A DNA stretch of 64,000 nucleotides, from NCBI GenBank assembly GCA_008711295.1, contig VUYV01000179.1, forward strand, positions 975,181-1,039,180, in the 5' to 3' direction. The DNA comes from Anarhynchus alexandrinus. Taxonomy: Eukaryota > Chordata > Aves > Charadriiformes > Charadriidae. Shown here piece after piece: positions 23,831-37,800 of the stretch. Within the stretch, counting starts at the first letter, position 1. The number at the start of each line of letters is the position of its first letter. The position numbers and the translations under genes were made by a program. The notes under the pieces were generated by a model. The model saw only the letters and a program-made list of their open reading frames with translations. It ran no database searches and was not told where the DNA came from.

Positions 23831-26800
23831 TTAGGGCAGCAATGGTCATTCTATGTGCTAATGTTAAGGGAAAAAAACCTAATGTTATTTTGCTTTTGAG
23901 AAGAAAATTCACAGTAAGAACTTCTAAGAGAGCATTAAGTTTCCTTGTTAAGTACATTGAGTTTAATTATTTAAATAAATCATAATTTCTTACTAATCAG
24001 ACAATCTTTGCAGCACAATACAACAAGAGGCTGCCATAGTTACACGAGTGAATCAGTTTGAGGGGGCTGCGCGAGCTGTCATGATATTAGGAATTCTATT
24101 TAGGGAAACAATTATCCACACATGATGAAAATGATCAATCACCTCGAAGTTAGTAACAAATGTGCAGTGTTATATGGCTCATTAGAATCCATGATGCAGA
24201 TACACAAAACAGAAAGTTTCTTTGTCACAAGTACTGCAATATGGTTTTGCTTGACTGAAACAGACAGAAGTTCTGCATAAGAAGAAAACATCCTCTTCTT
24301 TTATCCCAAAATAGTGTCAGGAGTCAGGATTCTTGCCCTGTTGCACAGCTATAAAAGGAAAAGCCTCATCACCTGCCATACACTCAGGATACCTAGCAAT
24401 ACTGGGAAGGTAACTGCCCCCTCAGCTACCAGGAAATAATAGACATGTCTGGCAGGACAACTAAAACGTATGGGTGACATAAGCAGTGGCATATTCACAA
24501 TAAGGTAAGATCAGCAAGCTCCTCTGAGGACCTAGTGCTGGGTAATTTTAGCATTTCAAAGACAGGAATGGGATTCATTGCCAATACTGACATGAAAGAC
24601 TGCGTCATGGACAGGGACTCACTCATTGACAAAGTTTTTTAAATACTTTCACCAACTGCATTATGCTCTGAAGTTGCACAGTTTGGAAAATCATAGGTCA
24701 AGAAAAGGACTGAATTTAAACAAAATGGGACAAAGCTTGGGATACCGGCACCTGAATGTAGAAATTGCAAGGTTCCTGGTGGCAGGAGCAGCATTTATTT
24801 CTCTTCTTAGCACAGCCAAACTCTTGTCTTTAAGAAATTATCTTTTTTGTTATTAAAGTAGTTACCTAATTACAGACAGCTGTATTTCTCTGTAATGACC
24901 CTGATTCATGACATGAATTGACTTCAATCCACAACTGATTTTTTTAATCACTTTTTTCTTTTTAAAGTGTGGGAATGCATATGTAAATGTGGCTACTGAA
25001 CATACAGTACCTCTTCCAGATCCAGAACCAGTTTCTCCATCAGGCATTGGAGTCATGCTTTTCTTGAGGGAGACAGTTTTGTGGTGATTTTTGTCCGTTG
25101 CTGGCTGTGTCTACATTAGTAAGTAGTGTAGTGTAATAACAACAGGAGAAAGTGAGACAAATACAAGATTTTACAAAACTCGTGACATCCTAAATTAAGT
25201 GGAGAACTGTCAAAATCAGAGTCAGAAGAATTTTAAAGCAAGATATTTGAAATCCTAACTTTTTTTTTTTTTAGCAATTAAAAGTAAATATAACAGCAAG
25301 ATTTGGAGGAAAAAAAAAGCTATAGTGGACTAGTTAAAAAGAGCAAACCCTGCTGATATGTAAGTTTTTGGGTTTTGTTTACGTCAGAAGAAACATAGCC
25401 TCATTACTACTTATGAGTTGGACACCAGCAGACTCTATGAGAAGATGAATCAGAGCTTAGAACTGTCTATGTAAACATCCTTAAAAAGAGCAAAGCCCTA
25501 AAAAAAACAAACAAAATCCCATTATAAATCCATATTCCAAATTTGGATTTGGATTTGTATACTGGGAAAAAAATAGATATTGGTTCTGGACTTTTATTGC
25601 TACCACTGCTGCTGAAGATGTTATCTGATGTGTGCTTGTTAGAAAACTATGAAAGCAATGATGAAAGATAATAGCCAAACATATAATTTTATGAGCTCAA
25701 TTGCTTATGAAAGAATGTGCATTTAAATGCACTACCTCAAGGCAGGATTATCATCATTTTGTGCCAAAAGGTCAATCATTTCAATTCAGATATTTGGCAT
25801 TTCTAAATTTATCATTTGGTATTACTTAATTCCCAGGTGACACTCTGGATCTCAAAATGTTGTGTGCTGAAATATGTTTAATGAAAAGCTTAGTACCAGA
25901 TTATCTGACCATGTAATTGGCAAAGTTAAAAACAGAAGTGTCACAATTTTTTATAAATACCATGAGAAAAATTAAAGAGGAAATGTAGTTTAATAAAGAA
26001 TCACATAAATTATAGCCTCTGCAACCACAAGACTATCTGCAACCCAGCAGGTACACTAGAAGCTTCCAACTCATGAAAAAATTGACCTGAGAAGAGACTG
26101 AACCAGATATCACCAGTGGATCAAAATGAGCACCATCCAGACTTGTTATCTTGAGCCGTGTTGACGATAAAGTGTCTTTGAATTTAAAGCACAGAAGAAC
26201 GGGTCAGATAATATCTGAGAACTCATGAAGAACATAATAGTTTATCACTCAACACATTATTTCTCTTTTGGTAGAAGAAAGCATAAGGCAACAGCTCTTT
26301 GAGGCACACTGCACTGAAATGGAAGAAGGAACAATCCAAATATATTTTGGTTGAGAAGATGTATATTTAACATACATTTTAGACTTTCAAATATTTTCCT
26401 CACAAGCTATTTCCCCTAATGTTTGTTAACTTGCTATTCGTTGAAGAGCTCCAATATTTGCAGACTGTCTCAGAAAACTCATTAATCACCACCTAAAAAC
26501 ACTATGCAAATTAGTATGTATGGCACCTACCATAACGGAGCTCTGAACTATGGTGGTGTTGCCTACTTCCTTCTGGAATAAACTCTGCTGTCATCACCAT
26601 TACTTGTAATGACGAGCCAGTGTAGATGTTTTACAACACACTGGTAAAATACCAGGTTTTAAAACTGTCATCTCTTTAGGAAATGATTTCTTCAAGATCC
26701 AATTAGAAGGAAAAAAAATGGTACAGGTTCACTAAGTTAATAAATGAGTTCCACAAATTTAAAACTCAGTGCTGTTTTTCTCTCCTTAATAGGACTAGCT

Positions 26801-29800
26801 GATATAGAGCAGAACTCACATATACCCAACAAGATATCTCTTTAAATCTTGCTTTAACAAGCTGCATCGACATGCAGGAGATGCATATGCAGCATATCGA
26901 AGTAAGAATTTCTCTGTTTTGTAATTAGTGTGAGTTTGATTTAAAAATTAAGAAAAAACCCTGAAAATTTAAAGCCCTGATTTAAAAAGGATGACTTACT
27001 GCAAATGTTACTTCATTTAAAGGAAAAGACCTTTGAAATAAAAGCAAAAATACTAATACCAAATCTTAGTTCTAAAGAGAAATACAATCTATGCCACCCA
27101 GAGACAGCTAAAATATCCATAGGTTACTTATATTATTCACTATTAGTAGCAGCCTACCCTCACAAATTGCAATAAAGCCTTCCCTTATGAGAACATCTTA
27201 TTTCATTTCTAACTAAGAATGTAAAAATATACTACCTTAACTAAAATATGAATTGCATCACCTCTAAAAATATATTGGTATCTATATATGTTCCTTCACT
27301 GAAGAAATTTTTAGCGATATAACCAGGCAGTATCCCAACAGCTCTTTAAAGAATTAACAGGAAGAAGAAAGGGGCAAAAATATCTATTTCACTTAGGTCA
27401 GGCAGCCTCATGTAGCATCGTATGATTTCTACAGGCTGCCAAGCAACAACACCCCGTCTGGCAATTATTATCTCCCCTTTCTAAATTTCTCAAATTCAAG
27501 GAGCAGAACAGTAGGAAACGTGCATTAATGAGCAGAGCATTCCCGTTTGTGTACCTTCCTCCTCAATAACCCCCACTGGTCCTCTCTTCTAACTCGCTCA
27601 TTTCAATTTTTGCAGGTTTTGTACTTGTAAAGGTTAAGTTCTTGGAGTAAAAAACAAAACAAAACAAAACAAAAACCAAACAACACAAAAAAGCGAAAAA
27701 CAGAGAAAAATGCATTAATACAGTTCAGTAGTAAATCAACTAGTATAGCCCAAAGCACTGTTAACAGGTATTCACTGGTTTCAAAATATCTTTAAACGAT
27801 TTGAATATTGCTTAGCAACACCAACACTATTTAAAGGGCTTTGGCAATAACATATGTATGAGTAGGTCCAGAAAATATCAGCTTCATGACATTCATACCA
27901 GTGCTTTATCCAGAAAGCTGGGTTCTTCTGTATTACATCCCTGCTCTCTCAAAGAAGCAGGTTCTCATCCCAGATCCCAAATAAGATTTATAGGATCAGT
28001 GTGTAGAAGTTTAAAATAATATCATAGAGACCATGCACTCTGGCTTTAAAATGCTTAAGAACATGGTTGCAATAAATAGGTTATTTCTAAACTTATTGTT
28101 TCTCCTTTGGAAGAAGAAATTACATTACTGGCTTCTGTCCCGTGCTTATGAAACCCCAGAACATCTATAAAAATGGATGAAGTGCAGGTTTGCTTAATAG
28201 ATGAAATAAATAGGAAAAATAGATGCAGTGGTAGTCCTGTTACTATATCAGATTATGAAGAGGGGACCGGAGAGGTGATACAGATGTTCATGCCAGCCTA
28301 ACTTCTCACGCTGTCCTGTTTCATTCCCACACAGGACTATGCAAACAAGGTATCGATTCCCTCAGACAAAATGGTTTGCAGCGAGTCACGTAACATCCAT
28401 TTATTAAAAAAAAAAACCCGAAGAACGGGTCTTTGTACACAGTATGGCTTAATCAGCTTAATGCAATGTAATTGCTGCATGTGTTTTAGAGTTAACCCAC
28501 AATATGGGACTGAAGAACAGGTTGCAGCAACAACAACAAAAAGAACTGATACACATTTTATTATAGAATTTAATAACAGATATCATCATAGGACAAAATA
28601 CATAGAGAGTGGCGATTTGGGGATATTATTCTCTCCAAGTGGCAAATGATAGGCATGAAAGAGATGAGAACTTCAGAATTATTGCGGAGAGTTTTGCAAA
28701 AGAAGCCATTTGCAATGCACAGTAAGTTTTATTCATCCTACATAATCCCCAAACAGTGCTGCAGGGCTGCCACCTACTGGAACTTGGTAATATACAAATA
28801 CAGAGACAGGACTGATAAATTAGTGACTGTTGGATAGAGAAAAAGAAGAGGGAGTGGCTGGTTACAAGAGAAATTGTGGTATTTATAGTAAGTGCATCCA
28901 GATAAAATTGAATTAGATTCACGCATCTAAGAAATGAACGACGATACACTCTCTAAGTCCTTCAGACCAAATTACGTTTAAGGATTCAGACTTCAGTGAC
29001 TTCTCCACACTTGTCAGGAAGGGCTATTGTCCAAAGGGTTTGGGCAATTGTCCAAGACATGTTAAAAAGATAGAAGAGCAAACAGAAAGCACGTCCTAGC
29101 CCAGAAGCATTTAGCTTAGCATAATGCAAGTCAGCTGTAAATCTCTACCATTATCAGAGTGATACTATGAAAACATCAAAGCAGCCATGAAACGAATTGG
29201 GTTTTTTAGTATTTCTAGTGAATGGAAAAAAATATTCTTATTTTTATACAAATTGATCAAACTAACCTGAATTTCAGGTCTAAAAAGTATAGCTTTTCCA
29301 AACATGACAGAATTTCTGAACTGAAACGATATGTAAATATTGATTGTCTTGCAACTTAATTCACTGCTGCATGCCTTCCTTTTTTCTTTACTGTTCTATA
29401 TCTCCTTCTTTGTCTCTACCTTTTCATCTTCTTCCTACAGCTCCTCTTACTTTTAATGTTTCCATGGCAATGACAGCAAAGAAAAGATTAAATATCCTTT
29501 CTTTTTTACATAAAATTTTGAAAGGCAATGAAGAAAAAAAATATTATCACATATACCTCAGAGAATGATGCAAGAGTCAGGACAATAACTCATTATGTGA
29601 TCACGAAGATTTAATAGCTAACAGCTATTTGTAAGCTCATCTTCATAAACATTTAAACTGAGAATAACAGTTCTAAAGATACCATGTTAAAAAAATAGAG
29701 GGAGAGAAAGTAAGAAAGTATAATCCAATGGAGAGCAAAAGTTAAACTATTTAACTAGAACTCTTAAATGTTAACGCTTATTGTGTACCTTCACGATAAC

Positions 29801-30099
29801 CTCCAAAGTGCCTTCTGCATTTTTTTCATCATAGTCTTTATATTATGGAAAAGGGTTACAGATCTATGGTTAAGAATAACTGGAGTTTTGCATCTGAAGT
29901 TAAGAATCAAGAAATCCTCTTGGAGGAGCCTATCCAACACCTGCATTTTTTAACCCTTCTCAAAGAACTGAGTTCTCCTTTAATAGCTCATTAGTTTGAA
30001 CGGGATTTCTGCAACCAGGCTGCAACGGCCACAGCTCAAGAACCTGGCACATGCACTAAAAGGTGACTGAGACTGCTTATGTTAGAAATAATTTAGAAT
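23831..30099. other. Long unique noncoding stretch
   Basis: No gene or dispersed repeat is recognised apart from the (AAAAC)n tract. The segment at about 24.0-24.1 kb is locally GC/CpG-richer (TGCGCGAGCTGTCATGA). Splice-like words occur but pair poorly. Confidence 0.5.
27649..27682. repeat. (AAAAC)n tract
   Basis: Four perfect AAAAC units at 27651-27670 inside a longer A/C-rich run. The run continues in degenerate form to about 27710. Confidence 0.85.
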
Positions 30100-30162
30100 T
30101 TGGAGTTGGAGTAGATGATCTCTAGAGGTCCCTTCCAACTCCGAAAAATCCGTGATTCTGTA
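30100..30162 (+). mobile_element. CR1 LINE, last ~60 bp (plus)
   Basis: GAGTTGGAGTAGATGATCTCTAGAGGTCCCTTCCAACTC followed by CGTGATTCTGTA is the conserved CR1 3' tail. Only the terminal segment is present. Confidence 0.85.
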
Positions 30163-31530
30163 ATTTAATAACAATGAATTAATTATTTTTAAAAAAAAAA
30201 ACACCTTCTCCTGAAGCACCCACGGATCGACAGCAGACATTCCCAACTCTTTCATGTTAACAAAACCACACTGTATGTCTTCAATACAACTCTTACAAAT
30301 ACATACAAATGTGTATGCCAATGTAATTTAAGAAAACATACCATCTGGGAACTCGGACTATCATACCTTTGCATTTGCAACTGTGAGACCAGTAAATCGG
30401 AGTTTTCTTTCCCCCACCCCGCAGCCCCTCCATTTTGGTGAATATATTTTTTCTTTAAATGGAAGCTGGGAGACATCCAAACTATTTGTCAAATTGGGTA
30501 AAAGTGAACAAACAGCTATTTTTTTTCTGATTTTTTTTTTTGTAAGAACAGTGAGACAAAAAATTCCCAACTTAAGATACTGAATGCAAAATGGTTGCGA
30601 AGTTTTGTTTCAGGGTTATGTTTGGCTTGAAAAGATTTCAGTGTTAACTGGGTTTTCCACAAATTTTTAAGAATTTATATGAGAATACTTACCCTCTAAC
30701 ATAATCCAACTTTTAGTGTTACAAAGGACAAAACCATCCAAATCACCACACTGCTCCCTTTTTAATTTTATTCAAAAATGGTTTACAACAAAGCCAATTC
30801 AACTCTCCCTCAAGTTTTCCTCTAGATATCCACTTTAAAGTTCTTTGGCCCCTTTTTTAAGCAGAAAAATTTGCTGCAAGCCTTGTCTTTTCATTTCTTG
30901 CTTCAGTATTCAAACATTAAAACATGAAATATTTCCCTTAAGTATTGTTCAAGTTAAAATAGTATGAAGTTGATCTCTAATCTTAATTTAATCACATATA
31001 TATGTAAATAAACCAAATATATACCCTCTTTCAAAAATTCAAATGGGTTTGAAATTGTATGGAAAATTGGTTGTTTCCTGCCTATGCATTGCACATCTTA
31101 ACTTGAAAGGTTCAGATTTCTTTGGGGCTATTTTTTCCTCTCTACCTCTAGTCCATAGAAGATCCAACACCCCCTTAATTAATGTGATGTGGTCCAGAGT
31201 TTTGCTCTTGCAAATTAGATTGACCAGATAGGTTTGGGTGTGAATTTTTTAAGCTTTTCAAGATTCCCACAAAATTAACATAATTCTTGTGTATATTTAG
31301 GTCTTCAAATACAATGGAGAATACTGATTAACTGTTAAAACCTATTTTGATCCACAGGTAGTTTATACAAATAACCACAGAAAACCAAGTTTTCCAATAT
31401 TGAAGTTCTGATGACATGTTTAAAGCAGCACTTTATAAGAAAATGATAAATGTGAGTAAAGTGGACATTACTTGTGACTGATTTCCATCCCATGTCTACA
31501 ACTGCTTACACAATTAACCTATTGACATGA

Positions 31531-31554
31531 AGATTTCTTATTAATAAGAAATCT
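31531..31554. repeat. Perfect 24-bp palindrome
   Basis: The left arm AGATTTCTTATT is followed immediately by its exact reverse complement AATAAGAAATCT, with no spacer. It can form a cruciform or be a symmetric protein-binding site. No mobile element is recognised around it. Confidence 0.9.
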
Positions 31555-33368
31555 GGGATGTGTGTGCCAAGAAGTTTAAAAGTTAATACGATATATTACT
31601 TGATTTGTCTCAAGAAAAATAAGCATTCTGGCTTGTTATTGCATATCTAACCACCTATTTAATGTTCATAATAGAGTTCTTATAATTTGAGCAATCCATC
31701 TTTATAGACTTTTTTTGTGACTAATTTCATTGTTTCCCCCCAGTAAATATTCAGCCAAGTGACAATAGGTACTTTTATATGGAAAAAATGAAGATATAAG
31801 GATACTCTGAATTATATTTCATAATGTAACATATGACATGATATATTTTTCTTAATCAATAAAGTCCATCTGTGTTCCTTTCCAGGTTTGGTGGTTGGTT
31901 TGGTGTTGGTTTTTTTATTCACTTTGACTGTTTGTGAAGGTTACTGCAATTTATGGAGCAAGCTTAATTTTGAAAGTTTTCAGGCCTCCTTGCCCTGTGT
32001 TGTGAGTTTTCTGTAGATGGAACTACACAGTTCTATCACTCTTACTTGGAGATCTTCACAGTTACAAGTCACATTAAGGAGCTTGGATTGAAGCCTGTAA
32101 ACTCTTTTCCTCTAGAAAACTGTGACAGAATAAATTTCCACTAAACAAAACTGTTTTCTTCAAGAAGCAGCTCTTTCCAAAAATAAAAGAGAATTTAATT
32201 GCAATGCAAGCACACCAGTTCAGAAGACGAATATTTTTTTCTTTCTAGCATGCATACGTATTGTCTCTGCTGTTTATTAACTTCTCTAAGTGTAATTCAG
32301 ATTAGTTCCAAAAATCTCCTTTTTTGCACCCAAGAGTCTGTATTACGCAGATCCACTCCCTATTTTTGTATTGATTCATGCGTCATTCTGCTCAGGCAGT
32401 TGACAGTCCTTTCTCCAGATCCCATCTCTTATTTGCAAGATAAATCCCTTAACTGTCCACCGGCTTTCGATTGCTTCCTTTGCCACTTTTCCAGTGCTGT
32501 CACCTAAACTGCTGTGCACTTAACCAGCATCTTCCTCATAACAAATTACTCTGGCAACTAAGGTTTGTTTGCTTGACTGGATCACTCTTTTGACTTTTAC
32601 TCATTTTGATCTGACATTACACAGATGAGGTCATCAATCCTAAACAGGCAGCCACAATGGGGAGCGAGAAAATATTAATTAAATAATGCTACAAAGATGT
32701 TCACACATACGTGGAGCTGGTGTCTGCTGGTTGGTTTGTCTTCTCCAGACAAGACGGCACATCGAACTTCTTGCACTGACAGGCCCGAAGCTTTACAGTT
32801 GCAAATAATTGGAACAAATAATTATTCTAGAGTCAGAACAATCTCAAGCCCTTTCCCTTGTCCTTCTGGTTACTCTGTAGTTTTTGATATTCGTTTCTCT
32901 CTATTTCGTTGGCATTCAGTCCTTCACTTATGTAGGTCCATCACTTCTCTGCTCATTTATTTAAACATCAATTTTAAAACATTATTTTCCAGCACAATGC
33001 AATACTATTCCTCACCTGCCAACACATTATTGTACGAGCTTCTAAAGAGACAAATAGCACACACGTCTTTTAGGGCTGGGAATACAGACTCCAGCAGCGT
33101 GATGTACCTAGTTGCGAGAATCATTTCTCAAGTAAGCTGGAGGCCAAAGATACCCATACTCCTATGAGAAAAGATGTAAACAGCTAGGAGTGAGAGAAGG
33201 CCAAATGCCTATTAAAAGGAAGAGCAGTATGGCTCAGCCCTAGACACCCACCAGCTGAGTACAAGCAGCTTTATGGGATATGAGTCCTACCTGACACCTT
33301 ATATTGCCATCGTGATGTATCAGTGATAAGGATGGATGTATTCACTGGGAAAGTTTTTGGTTTGTTTT

Positions 33369-33390
33369 TTTTATTTATTTATTTATTTTA
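33369..33390. repeat. (TTTA)n microsatellite
   Basis: Four to five TTTA units after an oligo(T) run. Confidence 0.8.
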
Positions 33391-34857
33391 ACCCAGAAAG
33401 GCTGACAAACTTGTAAGAGGAAACTCTCTGAGAGTGGAAAGTATCAATTTGGTCCACCATGTTCTTAGGGTATTATAAGAGTCTGAATGATTTCCCACAG
33501 AATTTTTCAAACAGGGAAATAACCTCTTGCAATAAAAATGTGTTTAATATCAGGGCACTTGCAAATACATTGTCCAGAACTGTACATTCTCATACTCTTA
33601 CATTTAATTGAGGTTAAAAAGAAAATAAATAAAATTCAGAGCTGGGAATGTATAACAATAAACTAAATACAAAGAAAAGCAGGGAAAACCGACATTTAGA
33701 GAAGTCCATATCATTCCAAAAGAAATTTATAAAGGAAAACTACACACAGGGAGGTTTAAACTGCTAATTTCAAAAACCATGTGAAGGTTGTCTATTAGAA
33801 ATTATTCTTAATGGTATTTGTGACAGCTTAATTTGCCTATTTAAAATAAATATACACCAATTCCTTTTTCAAATGCTCTTCTCCCACTCTTAAATGATAC
33901 AAGCTCATTTAACAACTGGTAGTCAAACATGTTCCAACAATAGCAAAGCAAACTGCTGAGGATTATTACAGGCAAAAATAATTCTTCCATTCTAAAAAAA
34001 GTGGCTGGCAATTAGTGATTTCAGTTGGCCTTTTCCCCACAGTGTTTATCAGAATGTTATATTTAAGCCTTATTAAAATGTACAGAGATTCTAAAATCTT
34101 AAATATAGATTTCCTTGCTAATTCTCTGTCAAAGTCAAATAGATAAAACATAAATGTGGAAACAATCTTAGACAAAAGAAATGGAAAAGCCATATTGGAT
34201 TATAAAATAAATCCTTCTAATAATATACCTACATTGTCTGTATCACCTTTTGATATTCCAGACGAGTACTTTCTTGAACACTGAGGTTAAACCCTGTTTC
34301 TACATAAGAGTATCTTGAAACCTAACGGGGTCAAGAGACAATGAAAATAACCAAGTTAAGCTGTTGGCTTTTTAAACTCACAAGTCCTGATGCATCTTTT
34401 TTTACACATTAGAAAATTCACAGCTTCCTTTGCCAGAAATAACCTACTCATAATTGAGGGCCTGGAGAAAACATGGATGAACTAGAAGATTATCTGAGAT
34501 ATTTTAAATTATATTCTTAATTCATTTCCACATTAATCTCAGCATTTATTTGTATATAGCATGGCATTAAAAATAAAGTTTACTTGTTTTGGTTTTTCAT
34601 CAAAATGAAAGGTAGCATCTGATTCTGACTTTGTTACTCAGTCGTAACAATATGCAAGTGCACCACGCAATGCCATATTTTTTTTGGTTTTGACCCCCCC
34701 AAAATGGTAGTGAACTAAGCTTTAGTCTTAGAAATGACTAGCACAGATTGTCTTCAAAGGTTTTCACTTTTGCAAGAGGAATTGGTCAAGGACATAAAAC
34801 CTCAGAGCAACTTCATAATCACCTTTCTACTATGTTTCCAGAAGAAGAAAGTTTATT

Positions 34858-34869
34858 GGGGGGGGGGGG
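34858..34869. repeat. Poly(G) tract, 12 nt
   Basis: Twelve consecutive G. It is a likely site of length polymorphism and sequencing error. Confidence 0.85.
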
Positions 34870-37800
34870 AACAAAAATTCATAGCAATGACCCACAACTA
34901 TAGTCCTTGAGGCCATGCATAGGCAGTCAAAAGCTAGATACACATTCTGGTCTGTCTTTTGCTTGCCCTTACTCCATAAACAAAGCCAATTTAAAGCACT
35001 TTTTATGGCAAAGTTCCTTTAGATTCTACAAGTTATACAGCCCACGTGGAACAAGGAAACGATTGGATCCAATTAAAGACTAATATTATATTTTTCTTTC
35101 TGATATACTAGACAAGCTGCAAAGGGGGAGAAATATCTAGCTATCTTGCATTCCTTCTTGCAGTATTATATTTTAAGAATTTTATTACTTTTCAGCTCTA
35201 AGTCTCTGCAGGCCACTGCAGCAGGAGCTCTTCCCCCTTCCACCACCCCTGCAGGTCCTTCACCCCCTGGCCACCCTTGGCATATAGATAATGAAAATCT
35301 TGCCTCTGTTCTATTCTCTCTTGGTCTACCGTGCAGGAACAGACCAGACTTTCACTTGTCTTCGCTAATAATGACTGTTTCCACCCATGGATGGGCCCTC
35401 TCATACTTTCCCCTTTTATCACCTCCCCGATCCACTATGTCAAACTGTAACATAAATATGTAGAGAAAAATATAGACCAGAAGGAAAGTCTATGTCATTA
35501 ACCAGTCATGAACAGATTGCTTTCTGAAATATATCATTTCAGTGGCACACTGATACAGGGATGCAATACAATCTCTGGCAAATAGTTAAAAAGAAACATT
35601 TTGAAAAAAAATTGCCATTTCCTTCATTGAGTTGACCAAAAATTGAACCACAAAACCTACTTCAATTGCTATAAGGTCTCTCACTGACTATAAAGTGAAC
35701 AGAAAAAAAATTACAAACACTCCAATTATAAAGAGCAGAATAATAATATTAAAAATTAATGCAATTAACTATGTACTCCTGACAAACCAGCACAAGTATA
35801 ATCGTTTGCCTTCTGTACGTGCTGTGTCTAAAAGTTAGAATAAGATTCTTTTTGATGAAAATTTCATCAAGCAAAGACATTCTTTGCCCCTTAAATAAGG
35901 AGTTAGGAGGTGTATACTAACAAATTAATACAGGAGGCAAGCCTGCAAGTTTGTGGTGAAAACGTTTGCAGAATAAGGATAATATTATTTACTGTCTTTC
36001 CAAATTTTTATGCCGTGCATAAAACTTTCCTAGTGCTATAAAGAGTATTTAAGAGATAGGTGATAGAACAGAGTTACTAGAATGTCTATGTTTCCATTTT
36101 GAGAATGTGTACATATTGTACATATTAATAAATATCAGTGAGATTAAGTCAAAATAATGTATATGGGCAATTGAGCAAGAAGTTTCTGAATCACTGGGGA
36201 CTGTTAGTATACTTCTTATTCATAGGAGCACAAAACCAAATCTGTAATTATATTAAAATACAGATGCAGTCTAGGTTAAAGCACAGGAGGTATAATGAAG
36301 ATTAAAGAGATAATATGCCTATACTATTCTTACAACGAACAGACAAAGAAAAAAAATTATCATTTCTCATTGAATGGGGAAAAAAAGTCAGTTTCTCAGT
36401 TCATTAAAAAGAATGAAGTGAAAAACAAGTTGTGCACATATTAGCAATTCTTCGCAGGTTTAAAGACGTTAACAGTAGAAGGTGCAATTCTGATCACATT
36501 TTTTGGCCTTCAAGCCTAAAATAATAGGTATGAAATTCCACTTGGTGTTTTGAAACAAGATTATAATCTCTGATAGAGGAAATAAGGAGAAATAAAAATA
36601 TTTATATGACTGTTCCTATTTATTTGTACATTATTTCAGAGAGTCAAATGTACTTCAGGAACAAGTGACAAATGTTTCTAAACAAAGCCATTCAATAGAT
36701 TTTAGTGCTGCATAAATGTTAAAGCAGGTTTGCCATTACATAATTTCCCCTGAGCCCTCAATGATGGTTCACCAGGTGGTTCGCTTATGGTTCAGTTTTG
36801 GATAGGTGTCTTCATGTGTGTGTGAGATGCTTCACTAAAAGCATTGGGACACCTACTTATGTGCACCTTCTGAATGAAGACCACAGGATGTGGGCAGATG
36901 AAATGTATAACAGCTCACCATACTCTAATTAAACTATATAGAGGTCTTTCTCTAAATCCAGTGCAGTTTCTGGGCTCTTTATGGAAGATGGATGTACATA
37001 GGATCTTTTCTACATAGAACTGTCAGCAACAAACCAACTGTTTCAATCTTTCATCCTTCTTCTTCAACATCCTCCTCCTTAATCGATTCTGGAACTTTCT
37101 GTACACTTTAAGGCCCTATGGATCTCATTTCCCACACAAGCAACCACAGCAGACACACTGCCCATCCCGTCCTGCTGAAGATGGAAAAATATAACTTTAT
37201 TTTTAGCTTCCCTGATGCTATCACTATGTTTTTGTCTCTCTAGCAACCTCATTTTCCCAACTCTCAACACTTGAAGGGCCATTTTCCTTTTTCTCTTGCA
37301 GCCCAGAGAACTCATTTCCCAGACTGCTAGGCTACAAAACATTACGTTTTAGCTTCTAAGATATGTACTTTGAAGGCAACAACAGCATGTTTTTGGATGT
37401 GATGAAATATTACACTTTCTGCTTCTTTCCCTCCCTGAGATTTAAATCAAAGAGATTTAAAAACAATACAAAACCCTCCTTTTAATTATTAAAATCACAG
37501 GCTTTCATCACTGTCAGGGCACCTTTCCTCAAGAGGTCTAGGTTGACGCTACCCAAAGCAGGTAAGACACCTCACATTTCTTCCCATTCCCCACATTCTC
37601 AGTAGAAGACGGTGGATCTAACATACGAAGTTTGGCACGTTCTGAGAACTGACATTTCTCTAATAGAGAACAACAGTTGCTGTTTTAAAGCAAACTTCTC
37701 CATCTAGATCCAGGGGAAGAAAATTTCAGTGAGACATTACCTGCAAGAAGGACCTAATTAAACAGAATTTATTTCCTCCCAGATGTTTGTTCCTTCCTAT

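Noticed and set aside
28639..28722. Plus-strand interval ending at a GTAAGTTT donor with an open frame
   Set aside because: The only acceptor, CTCTCCAAG, is weak, and the peptide matches nothing I recognise.
32697..33167. 156-codon plus-strand ATG open frame
   Set aside because: No motif, low-complexity Ser/Leu-rich translation and no splice or promoter context. Treated as a chance frame.
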